Shown: in pieces, positions 18,801-27,386 of the stretch | Position numbering within the stretch: the stretch's first letter is position 1 | Layout: each line of letters starts with the position of its first letter | Assembly (NCBI GenBank): GCA_015661075.1 | Contig: JACVQJ010000020.1 | Coordinates: 1-44,353 of the forward strand | DNA length: 44,353 bases | Source: Parachlamydiales bacterium | Lineage (GTDB): Bacteria > Chlamydiota > Chlamydiia > Chlamydiales > SM23-39 | Direction: 5' to 3' | Made by a program: the position numbers and the translations under genes | Notes under the pieces: model-generated | Told to the model about the DNA's origin: nothing | Databases searched by the model: none | What the model saw: the letters and a program-made list of their open reading frames with translations, nothing else

Positions 18801-19466
18801 TCATTTTTCGTAGATCTTAAATTCACCGCGTCGGTTTTGCTTCCAATCTTCAGGAGTATGGCCCAGAACGTATGGTTGTTCTTTGCCGCGCGAAACCGTA
18901 TAGATGCGGTTCAGGTTCACGCCGTTTTTAACCAGCAATTGGCGAATGTGATTGGCGCGTCTCATGCCGAGAGCCATATTGTAGCTGGCAGAGGCCCGCT
19001 CGTCCGTATGGCCTTCGATCAGCAGCAAATCGTTGGGATGCGCTCTGAGATAAGAGGCAATCTGGTGGATCATCTGAAGGTCCGCTTTTTCGCGCAGAAT
19101 ATGCTCATCGGTTCCGAAATGAACCAACTGAAATCCCAACTGATCCGAGGGAGAATAAAATTGGTCCAGAGCGGGAATCCCGTTCGATCCGGGAATGCCT
19201 CTGGGCTGAGGGAGTGCAGCGTCGCCCAGCATGGCCAGAGCTTTCAGATCGGAATCGTTCAGGGGAATAAATTCATCATACGGCCCAATGAACTCGGCAT
19301 CGGATGCCAGCATGCGCGATTCATAATCTTTTCCCCACATGGAATCGACGCCGCGCTGCATGTAGCGCCCGGCCGTCTTGACATCTTCCCATGTCTGGCT
19401 GCTCTTGCGGTGGCAGCTGGCCGATAAAAGTAGCACTGCGGCCCAGAGAAGAATTCTCGATTTCAT
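18801..19466 (-). CDS. pal: Peptidoglycan-associated lipoprotein
   Basis: This outer membrane lipoprotein binds peptidoglycan and works with TolB. The signal peptide ends in LLSASC (Cys18). A 100-residue spacer rich in Asp and Pro precedes an OmpA-like domain (about 110-220) with the peptidoglycan-binding motif EGHTDERASASYNMALG and later RRGEFKIYEK. At 221 residues it is longer than the roughly 170 of E. coli Pal because of the spacer. It lies 55 bases after tolB, in the order known from C. trachomatis (CT599-CT600). A long hairpin starts right after its stop. Confidence 0.9.
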   Translation of the reverse strand: MKSRILLWAAVLLLSASCHRKSSQTWEDVKTAGRYMQRGVDSMWGKDYESRMLASDAEFIGPYDEFIPLNDSDLKALAMLGDAALPQPRGIPGSNGIPALDQFYSPSDQLGFQLVHFGTDEHILREKADLQMIHQIASYLRAHPNDLLLIEGHTDERASASYNMALGMRRANHIRQLLVKNGVNLNRIYTVSRGKEQPYVLGHTPEDWKQNRRGEFKIYEK

Positions 19467-19521
19467 ACATTCCTCCGTCTGTAGACAAATCTAACGCAAC
19501 GATGATTTCTTTGCGAGTGGC

Positions 19522-20859
19522 TCATCGTATTTCCCAAGAAGCAAAGCGTTTTTGTCCAAATCCGAGATTGATTTGAATCGGTTCTTGCTGGTGAAGGTTG
19601 ATCACGTACAGCTCGGAGACATCTCGGGTTTCCGTATTATAGATGAGATGCAGGCTGTCGGGCGCCCATGCTGGATTTTCTTTATTTTCAGGTCCGCTCG
19701 TCAGCTGCCATTCTTCGTGGGATGCGAAATCGTAGATCCAGATCTGGCGAACGCCGTCTGCGCGCGCGCTATAGGCGAGTTTTTTGCCGTCGGGCGACCA
19801 AGCGGGAGAAGTGTTCTCGCGATTTTTGCGGGTAAGCAATTTTGGATCGGGACGTCTGGATTCGCGCGGATCGCGAATATCCAGGAGATAGATGCGCGGC
19901 GAGCCTTCTTTGTCGGAGACGAAGGCGATTTGCCGCCCATCAGGGCTGAAGGTCGGCGAGGCTTGCGTGGCATTAGGAGCGGAAAACAGTTGGCGGGGCC
20001 GGCCGATTTCTTTGCCGTGAGAGTCCAATGGCTGCAGGAACAGATCGGGGCGGCCCGCTGCGTCGGTGATGAAAGCGATCATCGAGCCGTCTTTTGCCAT
20101 AGCGGGCAGCATTTGATTGCCGCGCAGATTGATCCATTCTTCGACTTTGGAATCGGTGAGGGAAGAGCGATAGATTTTCGACTGCCCGCGATTCGTCGAG
20201 ACGAAGTAGTAGGTGCTGGACTTCGGCGTGGGGAAAAAGCCCGGACTCATGCAATAGCCTTTGGCCATTGTCAGCCGTTTGGCGTTGGCTCCGTCCCAAT
20301 CAGACATCCAGATATCGGAAAACCACTCTTGACCCCGCGAATCCGCATTTTTCAGGCGCTGGGAAAAAAGAATGCGAAGCGACGCGATTCCCTGTACTCC
20401 GAACAGATCCTTTTGAATGGCGTCGGCCAATTGGTGGATCGCCGTCCGGTCTTTGATCGGTATCTCTCGATATCGCTTAGTTGTGCCCTTTTCGATGTGG
20501 ATCAGAGTCGCGGCAAATTTTTCACGGGTCGCTTCGATGGCGATGACAATGGGAATCTGCTCTTTTTTCCAAAACGAGGAGTCGACGCGGCTGAGCGGAT
20601 CCGGCCAGCTGATTTTTTGCTCTGCTCTGTCAAGTACCGGAACAATTGAACTGTAGCCATTGTGGGCCAGATCGTAGGCCAAAACGGAGCGCAGATCCTC
20701 GGCGATCGTGTCCGTAGAGGCGTGAAGAGTGGTGAGATAAATGGGCTTGAGATGTGTTTTGGTCCCCAGCCTTACTTCCAGCTCCTGGTGAGCGTGGAGG
20801 GTGCAAATCGCGAGTAGGAAGAAGTACTTAAGGAGCTGTGACAAAATAAAATGAACCAT
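19522..20859 (-). CDS. tolB: Tol-Pal system protein TolB
   Basis: A periplasmic beta-propeller protein of the Tol-Pal envelope system. The C-terminal part carries PD40/WD40-like blades, seen as repeated FSPDGRQIAFVSD and WSPDGKKLAYSA motifs. The N-terminal domain follows a signal peptide that starts at the ATG at 20859 (MVHFILSQLLKYFFLL). That start gives 445 residues, close to the family's usual length. The frame stays open upstream to 20976, but that part lies inside a long hairpin and reads as repeat DNA. The first ten codons of the chosen start are also in the hairpin arm, so the native start may have been altered. It lies downstream of the TolA-like gene. Confidence 0.9.
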   Translation of the reverse strand: MVHFILSQLLKYFFLLAICTLHAHQELEVRLGTKTHLKPIYLTTLHASTDTIAEDLRSVLAYDLAHNGYSSIVPVLDRAEQKISWPDPLSRVDSSFWKKEQIPIVIAIEATREKFAATLIHIEKGTTKRYREIPIKDRTAIHQLADAIQKDLFGVQGIASLRILFSQRLKNADSRGQEWFSDIWMSDWDGANAKRLTMAKGYCMSPGFFPTPKSSTYYFVSTNRGQSKIYRSSLTDSKVEEWINLRGNQMLPAMAKDGSMIAFITDAAGRPDLFLQPLDSHGKEIGRPRQLFSAPNATQASPTFSPDGRQIAFVSDKEGSPRIYLLDIRDPRESRRPDPKLLTRKNRENTSPAWSPDGKKLAYSARADGVRQIWIYDFASHEEWQLTSGPENKENPAWAPDSLHLIYNTETRDVSELYVINLHQQEPIQINLGFGQKRFASWEIR

Positions 20860-20996
20860 TTCACCGCGCCAAATCAACCTAAAATCAACATTCGGGAATG
20901 GGGTAGTATTCATAGAGATACAACCCCATTCCCGATCGTTGATTTTAGGCGATTTCGCGCTGGTCAAATGGTTCATTTTATTTTGTCACAGCTCCT
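20831..20996. repeat. Long inverted repeat (166 bp hairpin), element IR3
   Basis: The outer 30 bases (AGGAGCTGTGACAAAATAAA and on) are perfectly repeated in inverse at 20967-20996. The arms continue almost to the centre (CGGGAATGGGGT / ACCCCATTCCCG). It spans the junction between the TolA/TonB-like gene, whose TAG it touches, and tolB, whose first codons lie in it. Each arm carries an AGGAG-like word followed by an ATG. Confidence 0.87.
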
Positions 20997-21753
20997 AAGT
21001 GTTTTCAGCATTGCGGAACGTTATGGTAAATTCAAGAAGGGGGTCGATAATGTTGTAATCATTAAAACACGGCAGATCGAGAAGAGGCAATTGGTTTTTG
21101 AGCCATTCGGCGTTTTTCTTGCTTTTTGTATCGAGAATTTCGACGGAAGCGAGCTTACCGGGCGAGACGATGGCGATTTTCAGTCGTACTTCGCCTGTTT
21201 CCGGCAGCAGCAGAGCGCCTTGCAGGTGATCAACGAGGCGGATGTGATAGTCCATCGAGATAGAGGACATTTCTTCGACGGACGCCTGGATATTGCTTTT
21301 CGCCACAATAGCAGCGGGTAGTTGGATTTTTGACTGAGACGCCGATTTTTTTGGAGCCGGTTGGGAAAGAGCTGCAAAACTATCTTCGATTTGCTGCAAG
21401 GTATGCGCTGGAATCGGTCTGGTTGGAGCTGGTTTTTTTTTTGGCGCTGCCGCTGCCGGTCTGGTTTTTTTGGCCGTTATGGGCGCCGGTGTGCTTTGAG
21501 GCGGGGAAGCAACGCTGGGTTCACAGGAAGGGGCGGTCGCGACATGTATCGGATTTGCAGGCTGTATCGTGCGCACGGATATCGGGCGGCGAATGGGCGG
21601 TTTATACGAAAAATAATAATCCACGCTCATCCAGATAATGGCTGCAAAATGGGCCAAACAGACCGCGAGAGCGATCTGCGCGCTTTTTTTGAGCGAGCAA
21701 TACCATGTTATTATTTGGGTTGTAATATGACGTCCATCTGTTCGAAACCGCAT
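20995..21753 (-). CDS. TolA/TonB-like energy-transducing protein (CT598 position)
   Basis: The protein has one membrane helix near the N-terminus (SAQIALAVCLAHFAAIIW), then a Pro/Ala/Lys-rich linker (about 75-130), then a compact C-terminal domain that ends FTITFRNAENT. This is the layout of TolA and TonB, which span the periplasm and pass energy from an ExbBD/TolQR motor. It occupies the place of CT598 between exbD and tolB. The ATG at 21753 overlaps the end of tolR by 43 bases; no better start is visible. A TAG at the edge of the long hairpin ends it. The homology call rests on layout and position, not on conserved residues. Confidence 0.72.
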   Translation of the reverse strand: MRFRTDGRHITTQIITWYCSLKKSAQIALAVCLAHFAAIIWMSVDYYFSYKPPIRRPISVRTIQPANPIHVATAPSCEPSVASPPQSTPAPITAKKTRPAAAAPKKKPAPTRPIPAHTLQQIEDSFAALSQPAPKKSASQSKIQLPAAIVAKSNIQASVEEMSSISMDYHIRLVDHLQGALLLPETGEVRLKIAIVSPGKLASVEILDTKSKKNAEWLKNQLPLLDLPCFNDYNIIDPLLEFTITFRNAENT

Positions 21754-22136
21754 GCTTCGACCGTGTTTTTGACCGTTTGATAGGTGCCGAACTGGGCCCG
21801 GCTGTCATGAATGAGCTTTGGGACTGCGCGGGGATGGCTCTTTTTTTCTTTCTGGAGCCATTTGCTTAAGTTGGCCAAATCGATGCGCCGATGATCGACC
21901 CAGATCGTATTATCGGCATGAACCGTAATGGTCAGCGGAGCCGATGATTGCGCTGAGACCTGGTCCTTGTTTTTTGAGGGCCCTGGAGCGAGCTGAACTC
22001 GATCCGTGTCCAAAACCGGCGCGATGATCATAAATGTAATGAGCACCACAAAGACTACATCGATAAGCGGAGTCAGGTTGATGAGGGGCTCGTCGATCGG
22101 CTCCTCATCGGTCAATCGGTTCCGGATGCGCGCCAT
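21711..22136 (-). CDS. tolR: TolR/ExbD family motor protein
   Basis: A 141-residue inner membrane protein that helps TolQ turn proton motive force into movement of the TolA-like protein. It has one helix with the family's essential Asp (LTPLIDVVFVVLITFM) and a periplasmic domain. The ATG at 22136 is preferred, with a G-rich GGGATGGG about eight bases upstream; an ATG at 22148 overlapping the tolQ stop is also possible. It is in the tolQ-tolR-tolA order and matches CT597. Confidence 0.9.
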   Translation of the reverse strand: MARIRNRLTDEEPIDEPLINLTPLIDVVFVVLITFMIIAPVLDTDRVQLAPGPSKNKDQVSAQSSAPLTITVHADNTIWVDHRRIDLANLSKWLQKEKKSHPRAVPKLIHDSRAQFGTYQTVKNTVEACGFEQMDVILQPK

Positions 22137-22140
22137 GGCA

Positions 22141-22860
22141 TTACCCATCCCGGCGGTATTGCATCTCGATGGATGCGAGCAGCAAACGCACAAAATGCTC
22201 GAGCTCCCGCTTATAATCGCGGCCGGCGCTTTTGAGATAATTGTAGCCGACCAGAGCTGGGATAGCGATCACGAGGCCGATGACAGTCGTGGCCAGCGCC
22301 ATCGAAAGGCCCGTCAGCATGGCGCCGTTGCTCGTGGAAAGACCATGCGGCAGCTGAGAAAAGGTAAGCAAAATCCCCCAAACAGTGCCGAGAAGTCCCA
22401 TGAATGGGCCCAACGTTACCACGGTCGAAAGTACGAAGATGTTTTTATCGAGTACTTTGCAATGCGCAGCGGCAGCGGCCGACGTCTGAGTTTCGATGAG
22501 ATCCAAATCGGCAGAGGATAGAGTGACGGGCCCTTCCGCACGCAGGGCGTGGTTGCGGTTGATGAGTTGTAAAACGTTCTGCTTGGCGGTTTTATAGACT
22601 TCGAAATAGGGATGGGGCACTTCGGTCCAGCGGCTTTGCGGCGATCGGCTATACTGAAAATTCAAAGGCGAGTCTTTTTGCTCGAAAAAAAGATGCGCGA
22701 AATCGCGGCTCAGGCGGCGAATTTGCACCAATTGCCAGCATTTGAAGAGCAAAATGGTCCAGGAAACGGCGGAGAGTAGAAAGAGGGTCCAAAAAATTCC
22801 TTTTCCAAACCAGTCGGCGATCAGGTATGCATTGACAAAGGGATTCGCTGCGATCAACAT
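22141..22860 (-). CDS. tolQ: TolQ/ExbB family motor protein
   Basis: A 239-residue inner membrane proton channel subunit with three helices. The MotA/TolQ/ExbB domain is seen in LGTVWGILLTFSQL and GLSMALATTVIGLVIAIPAL. It forms the energising complex with TolR and the TolA-like protein. It is first in the operon, with a good promoter upstream, and is divergent from tatD. It matches CT596. In C. trachomatis dsbD lies between this gene and tatD; here that gene is missing. Confidence 0.9.
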   Translation of the reverse strand: MLIAANPFVNAYLIADWFGKGIFWTLFLLSAVSWTILLFKCWQLVQIRRLSRDFAHLFFEQKDSPLNFQYSRSPQSRWTEVPHPYFEVYKTAKQNVLQLINRNHALRAEGPVTLSSADLDLIETQTSAAAAAHCKVLDKNIFVLSTVVTLGPFMGLLGTVWGILLTFSQLPHGLSTSNGAMLTGLSMALATTVIGLVIAIPALVGYNYLKSAGRDYKRELEHFVRLLLASIEMQYRRDG

Positions 22861-22880
22861 AAATTTATTGCCTCATTACA

Positions 22881-22909
22881 TATATACCATGTTAGCACGG
22901 TAAAGTGAA
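22881..22909 (-). promoter_or_regulatory. Promoter of the tol-pal operon
   Basis: On the minus strand, TTCACT and TATATA are spaced exactly 17 bases apart, and the -10 is preceded by TGG (extended -10). A start about eight bases further leaves a short leader with GAGG before the tolQ ATG. Visual call. Confidence 0.55.
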
Positions 22910-22918
22910 TAGAAAGCG

Positions 22919-23689
22919 ATGCTCACTGATTCTCATGCTCATTTAACCTCACGCGACATGTTGGCTCAACTTCCATCCATTCTTGAGCGCGCCGAAGCGG
23001 CCCAGATTGGTCGGATTATCAATATCTGCACGGATGTACAAAGTCTGGAGGATGGGATTGACCTGCATGAGCGCTATCCTTGGATTGATAATGCCGGCGC
23101 AACGACGCCGCACGACGTCGATCGCGACGGTGACAAGGCTTTTGCTGCGTTTGCTGAAGCCGCTCGCAGAGGCCAGCTTGTGGCGATCGGTGAAACGGGT
23201 CTGGAGTATTTTCATAAGCATTCGAAAAAAGAAATCCAGCAAGAGTTTTTGATTCGCTATCTGCATCTGGCCAGCGAATGCCGGCTGCCGGTGATTTTCC
23301 ATTGCCGCGATGCGTTCGACGATCTGTTTGCCATTGCCGATCGAGAATATCCGAAGGGCTTGCCCGCATTGATGCACTGTTTTACCGGAGGGCTCGAAAA
23401 TGCCAAACGGGCTGTGGAACGGGGCTGGATGATTTCTTTTAGCGGAATCCTGACTTATAAAAATAGCCCGGCGCTGCGCGAGGTGGCTCGTTGGGTTCCT
23501 CTGGAATTTCTTCTGATTGAGACGGATACGCCATATCTTGCACCATTATCGAAGCGCGGCCATCCGAACGAGCCGGCCTATCTCGTTGAAACGGCTCGTT
23601 GTTTAGCGACGATTAAGGAAATGCCCTTGGACCAAATGGCGCAAATCACCACGGATAATGCGCAAAGGATGTTTAGGCTACGCGGGTGA
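22919..23689 (+). CDS. tatD: TatD family metal-dependent hydrolase (DNase)
   Basis: A 256-residue TIM-barrel hydrolase. Metal and active-site motifs are DSHAHL at the N-terminus, GETGLEY, FHCRDA, MHCFTGG and ETDTPYL, in that order. Family members act as 3'-5' exonucleases in DNA repair. It is the homologue of CT594 and lies, as there, between the Tol genes and the sdh genes. It is divergent from tolQ with a 58-base gap. Its end overlaps the convergent hypothetical gene by 17 bases. Confidence 0.92.
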   Translation: MLTDSHAHLTSRDMLAQLPSILERAEAAQIGRIINICTDVQSLEDGIDLHERYPWIDNAGATTPHDVDRDGDKAFAAFAEAARRGQLVAIGETGLEYFHKHSKKEIQQEFLIRYLHLASECRLPVIFHCRDAFDDLFAIADREYPKGLPALMHCFTGGLENAKRAVERGWMISFSGILTYKNSPALREVARWVPLEFLLIETDTPYLAPLSKRGHPNEPAYLVETARCLATIKEMPLDQMAQITTDNAQRMFRLRG

Positions 23690-24536
23690 TTGTCTGGTGG
23701 GAGGCAATTCGTTCAACCGCCTCCTTCCACACCTGAAAGGCGGCCGCTTTGCATTCATTGCGATAATTTCTCTTTGCGGGATCAACAATCACTCGATCAA
23801 TCAGCTTTCCCAAGGACTGCGATTGATCAGTCATCGACATAATTAACGCGATTGAATCGTTGATAACATAAACAATGGTCCAGTCCGCACCAGGAAATAG
23901 TCTGATCAGATTCAATATTGTAATCCGGGAGGCGAGCGCGGTGAGATAAGGAATCGGAGGCAATTTTTGAATGGCACGGCCTATGATGTAGATTCCTGCA
24001 AAGAATTCCCAGGGATGCGAAAAAACCCAGCTCAATGCCATGGACGCGGCCTGGCAAACAGCCATCACCTGGGGTGGTGCGACGGCTTGAATAAATGGAA
24101 TGATACGACATAACAAAACGCGAGGAAATAGATCGAGTGCGAAATATTGACCGACAAGAAATATTTTATAAGAAAAAAATGCCGCGCATGCCCAATTCAA
24201 AACAGGTCTCTTTAGAACGCGGCCGACCAACTCGGGAATTTGAATATAACAGACCTTTTTCCACAGAGAGTAAAACCGCTTTACATGGACCGCTTCAGCC
24301 GCGGCAATCACCCGATCGGGGTCCAACTGAAAAGCTTTATTAAAAATGCCAATGAGCATCCTGTCTCGAGGATTCCCAAATTGGTAGCGGTTGCCGGAAA
24401 GGGCAGATGATTCTCTCTGGTAATACTCTTTAATTGTTTCTTCTTCCGATTGATTCAGTCTGGGTATGTAATTATATTTATCAATCAAATCAACGTATGG
24501 TTGTTCTCTTTCAATGGTAGCTGAAGAAACGCTCAT
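23673..24536 (-). CDS. Hypothetical membrane protein (287 aa), coupled to upstream gene
   Basis: No family is recognised. The N-terminal third is soluble (MSVSSATIEREQPYVDLIDK and on). The middle has three to four hydrophobic stretches (about 115-230), and the C-terminus is charged. The ATG at 24536 overlaps the TGA of the preceding 635-residue gene (ATGA), so the two are translated together. The frame continues upstream of it, but that is inside the neighbouring gene. The bilobed hydrophobic layout and pairing suggest a host-directed membrane protein such as an Inc, which is an inference only. Confidence 0.65.
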   Translation of the reverse strand: MSVSSATIEREQPYVDLIDKYNYIPRLNQSEEETIKEYYQRESSALSGNRYQFGNPRDRMLIGIFNKAFQLDPDRVIAAAEAVHVKRFYSLWKKVCYIQIPELVGRVLKRPVLNWACAAFFSYKIFLVGQYFALDLFPRVLLCRIIPFIQAVAPPQVMAVCQAASMALSWVFSHPWEFFAGIYIIGRAIQKLPPIPYLTALASRITILNLIRLFPGADWTIVYVINDSIALIMSMTDQSQSLGKLIDRVIVDPAKRNYRNECKAAAFQVWKEAVERIASHQTITRVA

Positions 24537-26440
24537 AATCGATCTCCATAGGATGTTGTTTGAAACGCAGCGAAAGAGGATGGAGGCTGAGGTAACAAAA
24601 TCTGATGATCGACTAAAAGCCATTCGACTACAGTAGAAGAAAGAGATCCATCAGGTGGGAGGATTTGTTCTAAAAAGAGGCTTTTGCGATCAATATCCAG
24701 ACTCGCGGCAATGGATTCTTTGGCATCGACGCGCCCCTGAACAATGCGCTCGATGGTGTCAAATGAAAGAGTGGGAACAAGCTTCTTGATCTGATCGATC
24801 TTTTTTGCAACGGGAAAACGGATGGCCAGGCGGCTTTCAAAATCAGTGGGAAGATTAATCTCTTGTTCCAGGTAAGCCTTCAAAATTTCCGTTAATTCAG
24901 ATCCTAAATGGGTGGCAGAAAAAGTCCAGCACATACGTTTTTCAAGTTCCTCATAGTCTGGCTTGCTTAAGCTCAATTTCTTTTGACCATATATGCAGAT
25001 GCGCCGGATCTCATCGAAAGACACTCTTTGGCTCTCGTTTGGATCCAAGCGTTTCTCTTCGATCCATTCGCATAACCGATAAAAATCATTCATGGGTATA
25101 GAGACATCTTTATTGGCACTGTTCTGGACAATTCCGATCACCTGCGCTGTGAGTTGATCCAGGATTTCTTTAGTCTGCCGATTCCAATCCCCTCGATGTT
25201 CAACAAGCCATTCTTGCACTTTTTCGCGAAATTCTTGCGATTTCATGTACTTCGTCTGAACGGTATCTATCACTGCATTCACACTGTATTTTTCTAAAAA
25301 CGAGGGGATTAAGCTGTGCAAATCCATTTTATTGGATAGGTATTCAACGACGTTGGCCGTGCCGGGAATGGCAAGAGACGAGCCAATTGTTTGCATATAT
25401 CTGGTATAATCGTGAGTATCGCTTGAAAGTAAATTGGCTTCTTTTTGGGCGATTTCCAATCGTTGATTAGCAAGCATCTCGATGAGTTCCTCTTCCACGC
25501 TCAGTCCTTCGCTCTCTCCCTTCCAGGAGAAGTAAAGGCTCATCGCCTCACCCATATACCGGGCGCCGCAATGCTGCCCTGCAATGGCAAAAGTAATAGC
25601 CACCTGGGCTACATTTTCCAGAAAATTTCTGTGGCGGTTTTTCTGATCCTCTCCATAATTTTTTGGATCGGGGTTCCATTTAAGAAATGTTTCAAGTTCG
25701 CTTTGCGCTTTATGGAGACAAAAACGAATGGCATTCTCCAGTTGTTGATAAAATCGATTCAGGCCATCGATATCGTGCTTTGGCGGGGTGCCAATATAAG
25801 GAGTCCGGTTTTCAACATGGTTAATCAATTGCAGTAAACTTTCGCGTAATTGTTCGCGAGTGTATGTTTTTGAAGCCGATTCCTGGCGAAACCGTTCGCT
25901 CATATAGTCCGGAGTTGTTGGATCTGTAAAATTGATCTGATCAAATGCAGCGATGAGACCCTTGACTTGCACTTGAGTCGGAATATGTGAAACATCTATT
26001 TCCCGATTACAGGTGCGAAAATGCCGAACATCGAGCTCTTCCCCTAATTCATATTGAGAAAGAGTATTGGAATTAAACTTCATCGATTCTGAAAAATATT
26101 CGAATGTTTTATGGATGGTGTTGGCACAGAGGCCGAGCAGCCAGTAAAATACTCTGAGGCCAGCAGAATAAATACTGAGCGGGGGGAGCAAAAATATCCC
26201 TCCATTATAGCCGATGACCATACCTTTAAAGGCTGTCCATGAATGTCGAGCCGTGCAGAAGCTGGCACGGGCAAAGGCGATGGCAAAGCGGGCAATGGCA
26301 ACGAAGACAAACAGGACGGCCGTTCGGATTTTTTCCAAAATGGGGGACGGCGGTGGTTCTTTTTGATAGTAATTTGCATAATTGATCTGAAATGAAGGAA
26401 TCCCTTCTTCGGGATTTTTATGGATGAGAGTCAAGATCAT
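24533..26440 (-). CDS. Hypothetical large membrane-anchored protein (635 aa)
   Basis: No family is recognised. An N-terminal soluble piece (about 1-35) precedes two to three hydrophobic stretches (about 38-60, 72-110). The remaining 500 residues are helical, charged and without clear repeats (EELIEMLANQRLEIAQKEANL). It is coupled to the next gene by an ATGA overlap. It lies divergent from sdhC with about 100 bases between. Position between tatD and sdhC, which are adjacent in C. trachomatis, marks the pair as a lineage-specific insertion. An inclusion or secreted effector role is possible but unsupported by motif. Confidence 0.65.
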   Translation of the reverse strand: MILTLIHKNPEEGIPSFQINYANYYQKEPPPSPILEKIRTAVLFVFVAIARFAIAFARASFCTARHSWTAFKGMVIGYNGGIFLLPPLSIYSAGLRVFYWLLGLCANTIHKTFEYFSESMKFNSNTLSQYELGEELDVRHFRTCNREIDVSHIPTQVQVKGLIAAFDQINFTDPTTPDYMSERFRQESASKTYTREQLRESLLQLINHVENRTPYIGTPPKHDIDGLNRFYQQLENAIRFCLHKAQSELETFLKWNPDPKNYGEDQKNRHRNFLENVAQVAITFAIAGQHCGARYMGEAMSLYFSWKGESEGLSVEEELIEMLANQRLEIAQKEANLLSSDTHDYTRYMQTIGSSLAIPGTANVVEYLSNKMDLHSLIPSFLEKYSVNAVIDTVQTKYMKSQEFREKVQEWLVEHRGDWNRQTKEILDQLTAQVIGIVQNSANKDVSIPMNDFYRLCEWIEEKRLDPNESQRVSFDEIRRICIYGQKKLSLSKPDYEELEKRMCWTFSATHLGSELTEILKAYLEQEINLPTDFESRLAIRFPVAKKIDQIKKLVPTLSFDTIERIVQGRVDAKESIAASLDIDRKSLFLEQILPPDGSLSSTVVEWLLVDHQILLPQPPSSFAAFQTTSYGDRL

Positions 26441-26540
26441 GCCAAGTACACCAGAAATTTATGGCGAGCACTGAATTTGCCATAAAGTGCGCTATTCATG
26501 GAAGTGGAGAAAATTATTCGAACCAGTTAAAACTATAGGC

Positions 26541-27383
26541 ATGTCTGAACGAACGATCCATTCCATTCCGACTTTTTTTATCTGGCGCCGCGTCCATTCG
26601 CTGATGGGATTTTGGCTCGTCGTGTTTTTATGCGAGCATCTGTTTGTCAATTCCCAGGCGGCTTTATGCGAGGATGGCAAGCGGTTTGTCGATTTGGTGA
26701 ATCTGCTCCAGGCGATCCCGGCGCTGAAAGTCGTCGAGTGCGTTTTGATCGGATTGCCCATTCTCTTCCATACGATTTGGGGCATTCGGCGGGTCTATAG
26801 CGCCAAAACCAATTCATGGCCGTCGGATGGCTCGAAGCCCTATATGCCCTACGCCCGCAATCATGCTTTTACCTGGCAGAGGCTTTCGTCATGGATCCTG
26901 GCGGTAGGTATCATCGCCCATGTCGTACAAATGCGCTTCATCGATTACCCGAAAAAAGCATTTTTGGATCATCAGGAAAAGGCGTTAGTGAAGATCACGG
27001 CCGATCCTGGACTCGATTCTCTGGCCCAGCGCCTGCATGTGTCTCTCTATTCAGCCGAACAGATCGAGGCCTTGAAGCTCGATATGCCTTTGAAGAAAAA
27101 TCAGCTCGTAGCGGCCGCGCCCGATCGCGGCACTGCGATGCTTTTGACGGTGCGGGACACGTTTAAAAGCCCATGGATGTGCATTCTCTATTCATTGTTC
27201 GTTCTTGCGGCCGTGTTTCATGCGTGCAATGGATTCTGGACGTTTTTGCTGACATGGGGATTGATTCTTTCGACAGCAGCGCAAAAAACGTTTCAACGAT
27301 TGGGCTGGGTGGGAATGGCCGTACTGTCGTTCCTCGGCCTCGCTGCGATCTGGATGACATTCTGGATTAACTTGAGACATTGA
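26541..27383 (+). CDS. sdhC: Succinate dehydrogenase cytochrome b subunit
   Basis: This is the membrane anchor that binds heme and quinone for succinate dehydrogenase. About five helices carry several His residues in helices (VHSLMGFW, CEHLF, FHTIWGIRR, NHAFTW, IIAHVVQ), as in B-type cytochrome b558. I chose ATG at 26541; the frame reaches a GTG at 26487, but the extra 18 residues do not look like the family. It is followed within four bases by sdhA. Confidence 0.88.
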   Translation: MSERTIHSIPTFFIWRRVHSLMGFWLVVFLCEHLFVNSQAALCEDGKRFVDLVNLLQAIPALKVVECVLIGLPILFHTIWGIRRVYSAKTNSWPSDGSKPYMPYARNHAFTWQRLSSWILAVGIIAHVVQMRFIDYPKKAFLDHQEKALVKITADPGLDSLAQRLHVSLYSAEQIEALKLDMPLKKNQLVAAAPDRGTAMLLTVRDTFKSPWMCILYSLFVLAAVFHACNGFWTFLLTWGLILSTAAQKTFQRLGWVGMAVLSFLGLAAIWMTFWINLRH

Positions 27384-27386
27384 GAT

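Noticed and set aside
19552..20649. 365-codon plus-strand frame opposite tolB
   Set aside because: It is antisense to a well-supported tolB, and its product looks like no protein family.
20859..20976. Longer TolB N-terminus starting at 20976
   Set aside because: The added 39 residues come wholly from the long hairpin and would precede the signal peptide.
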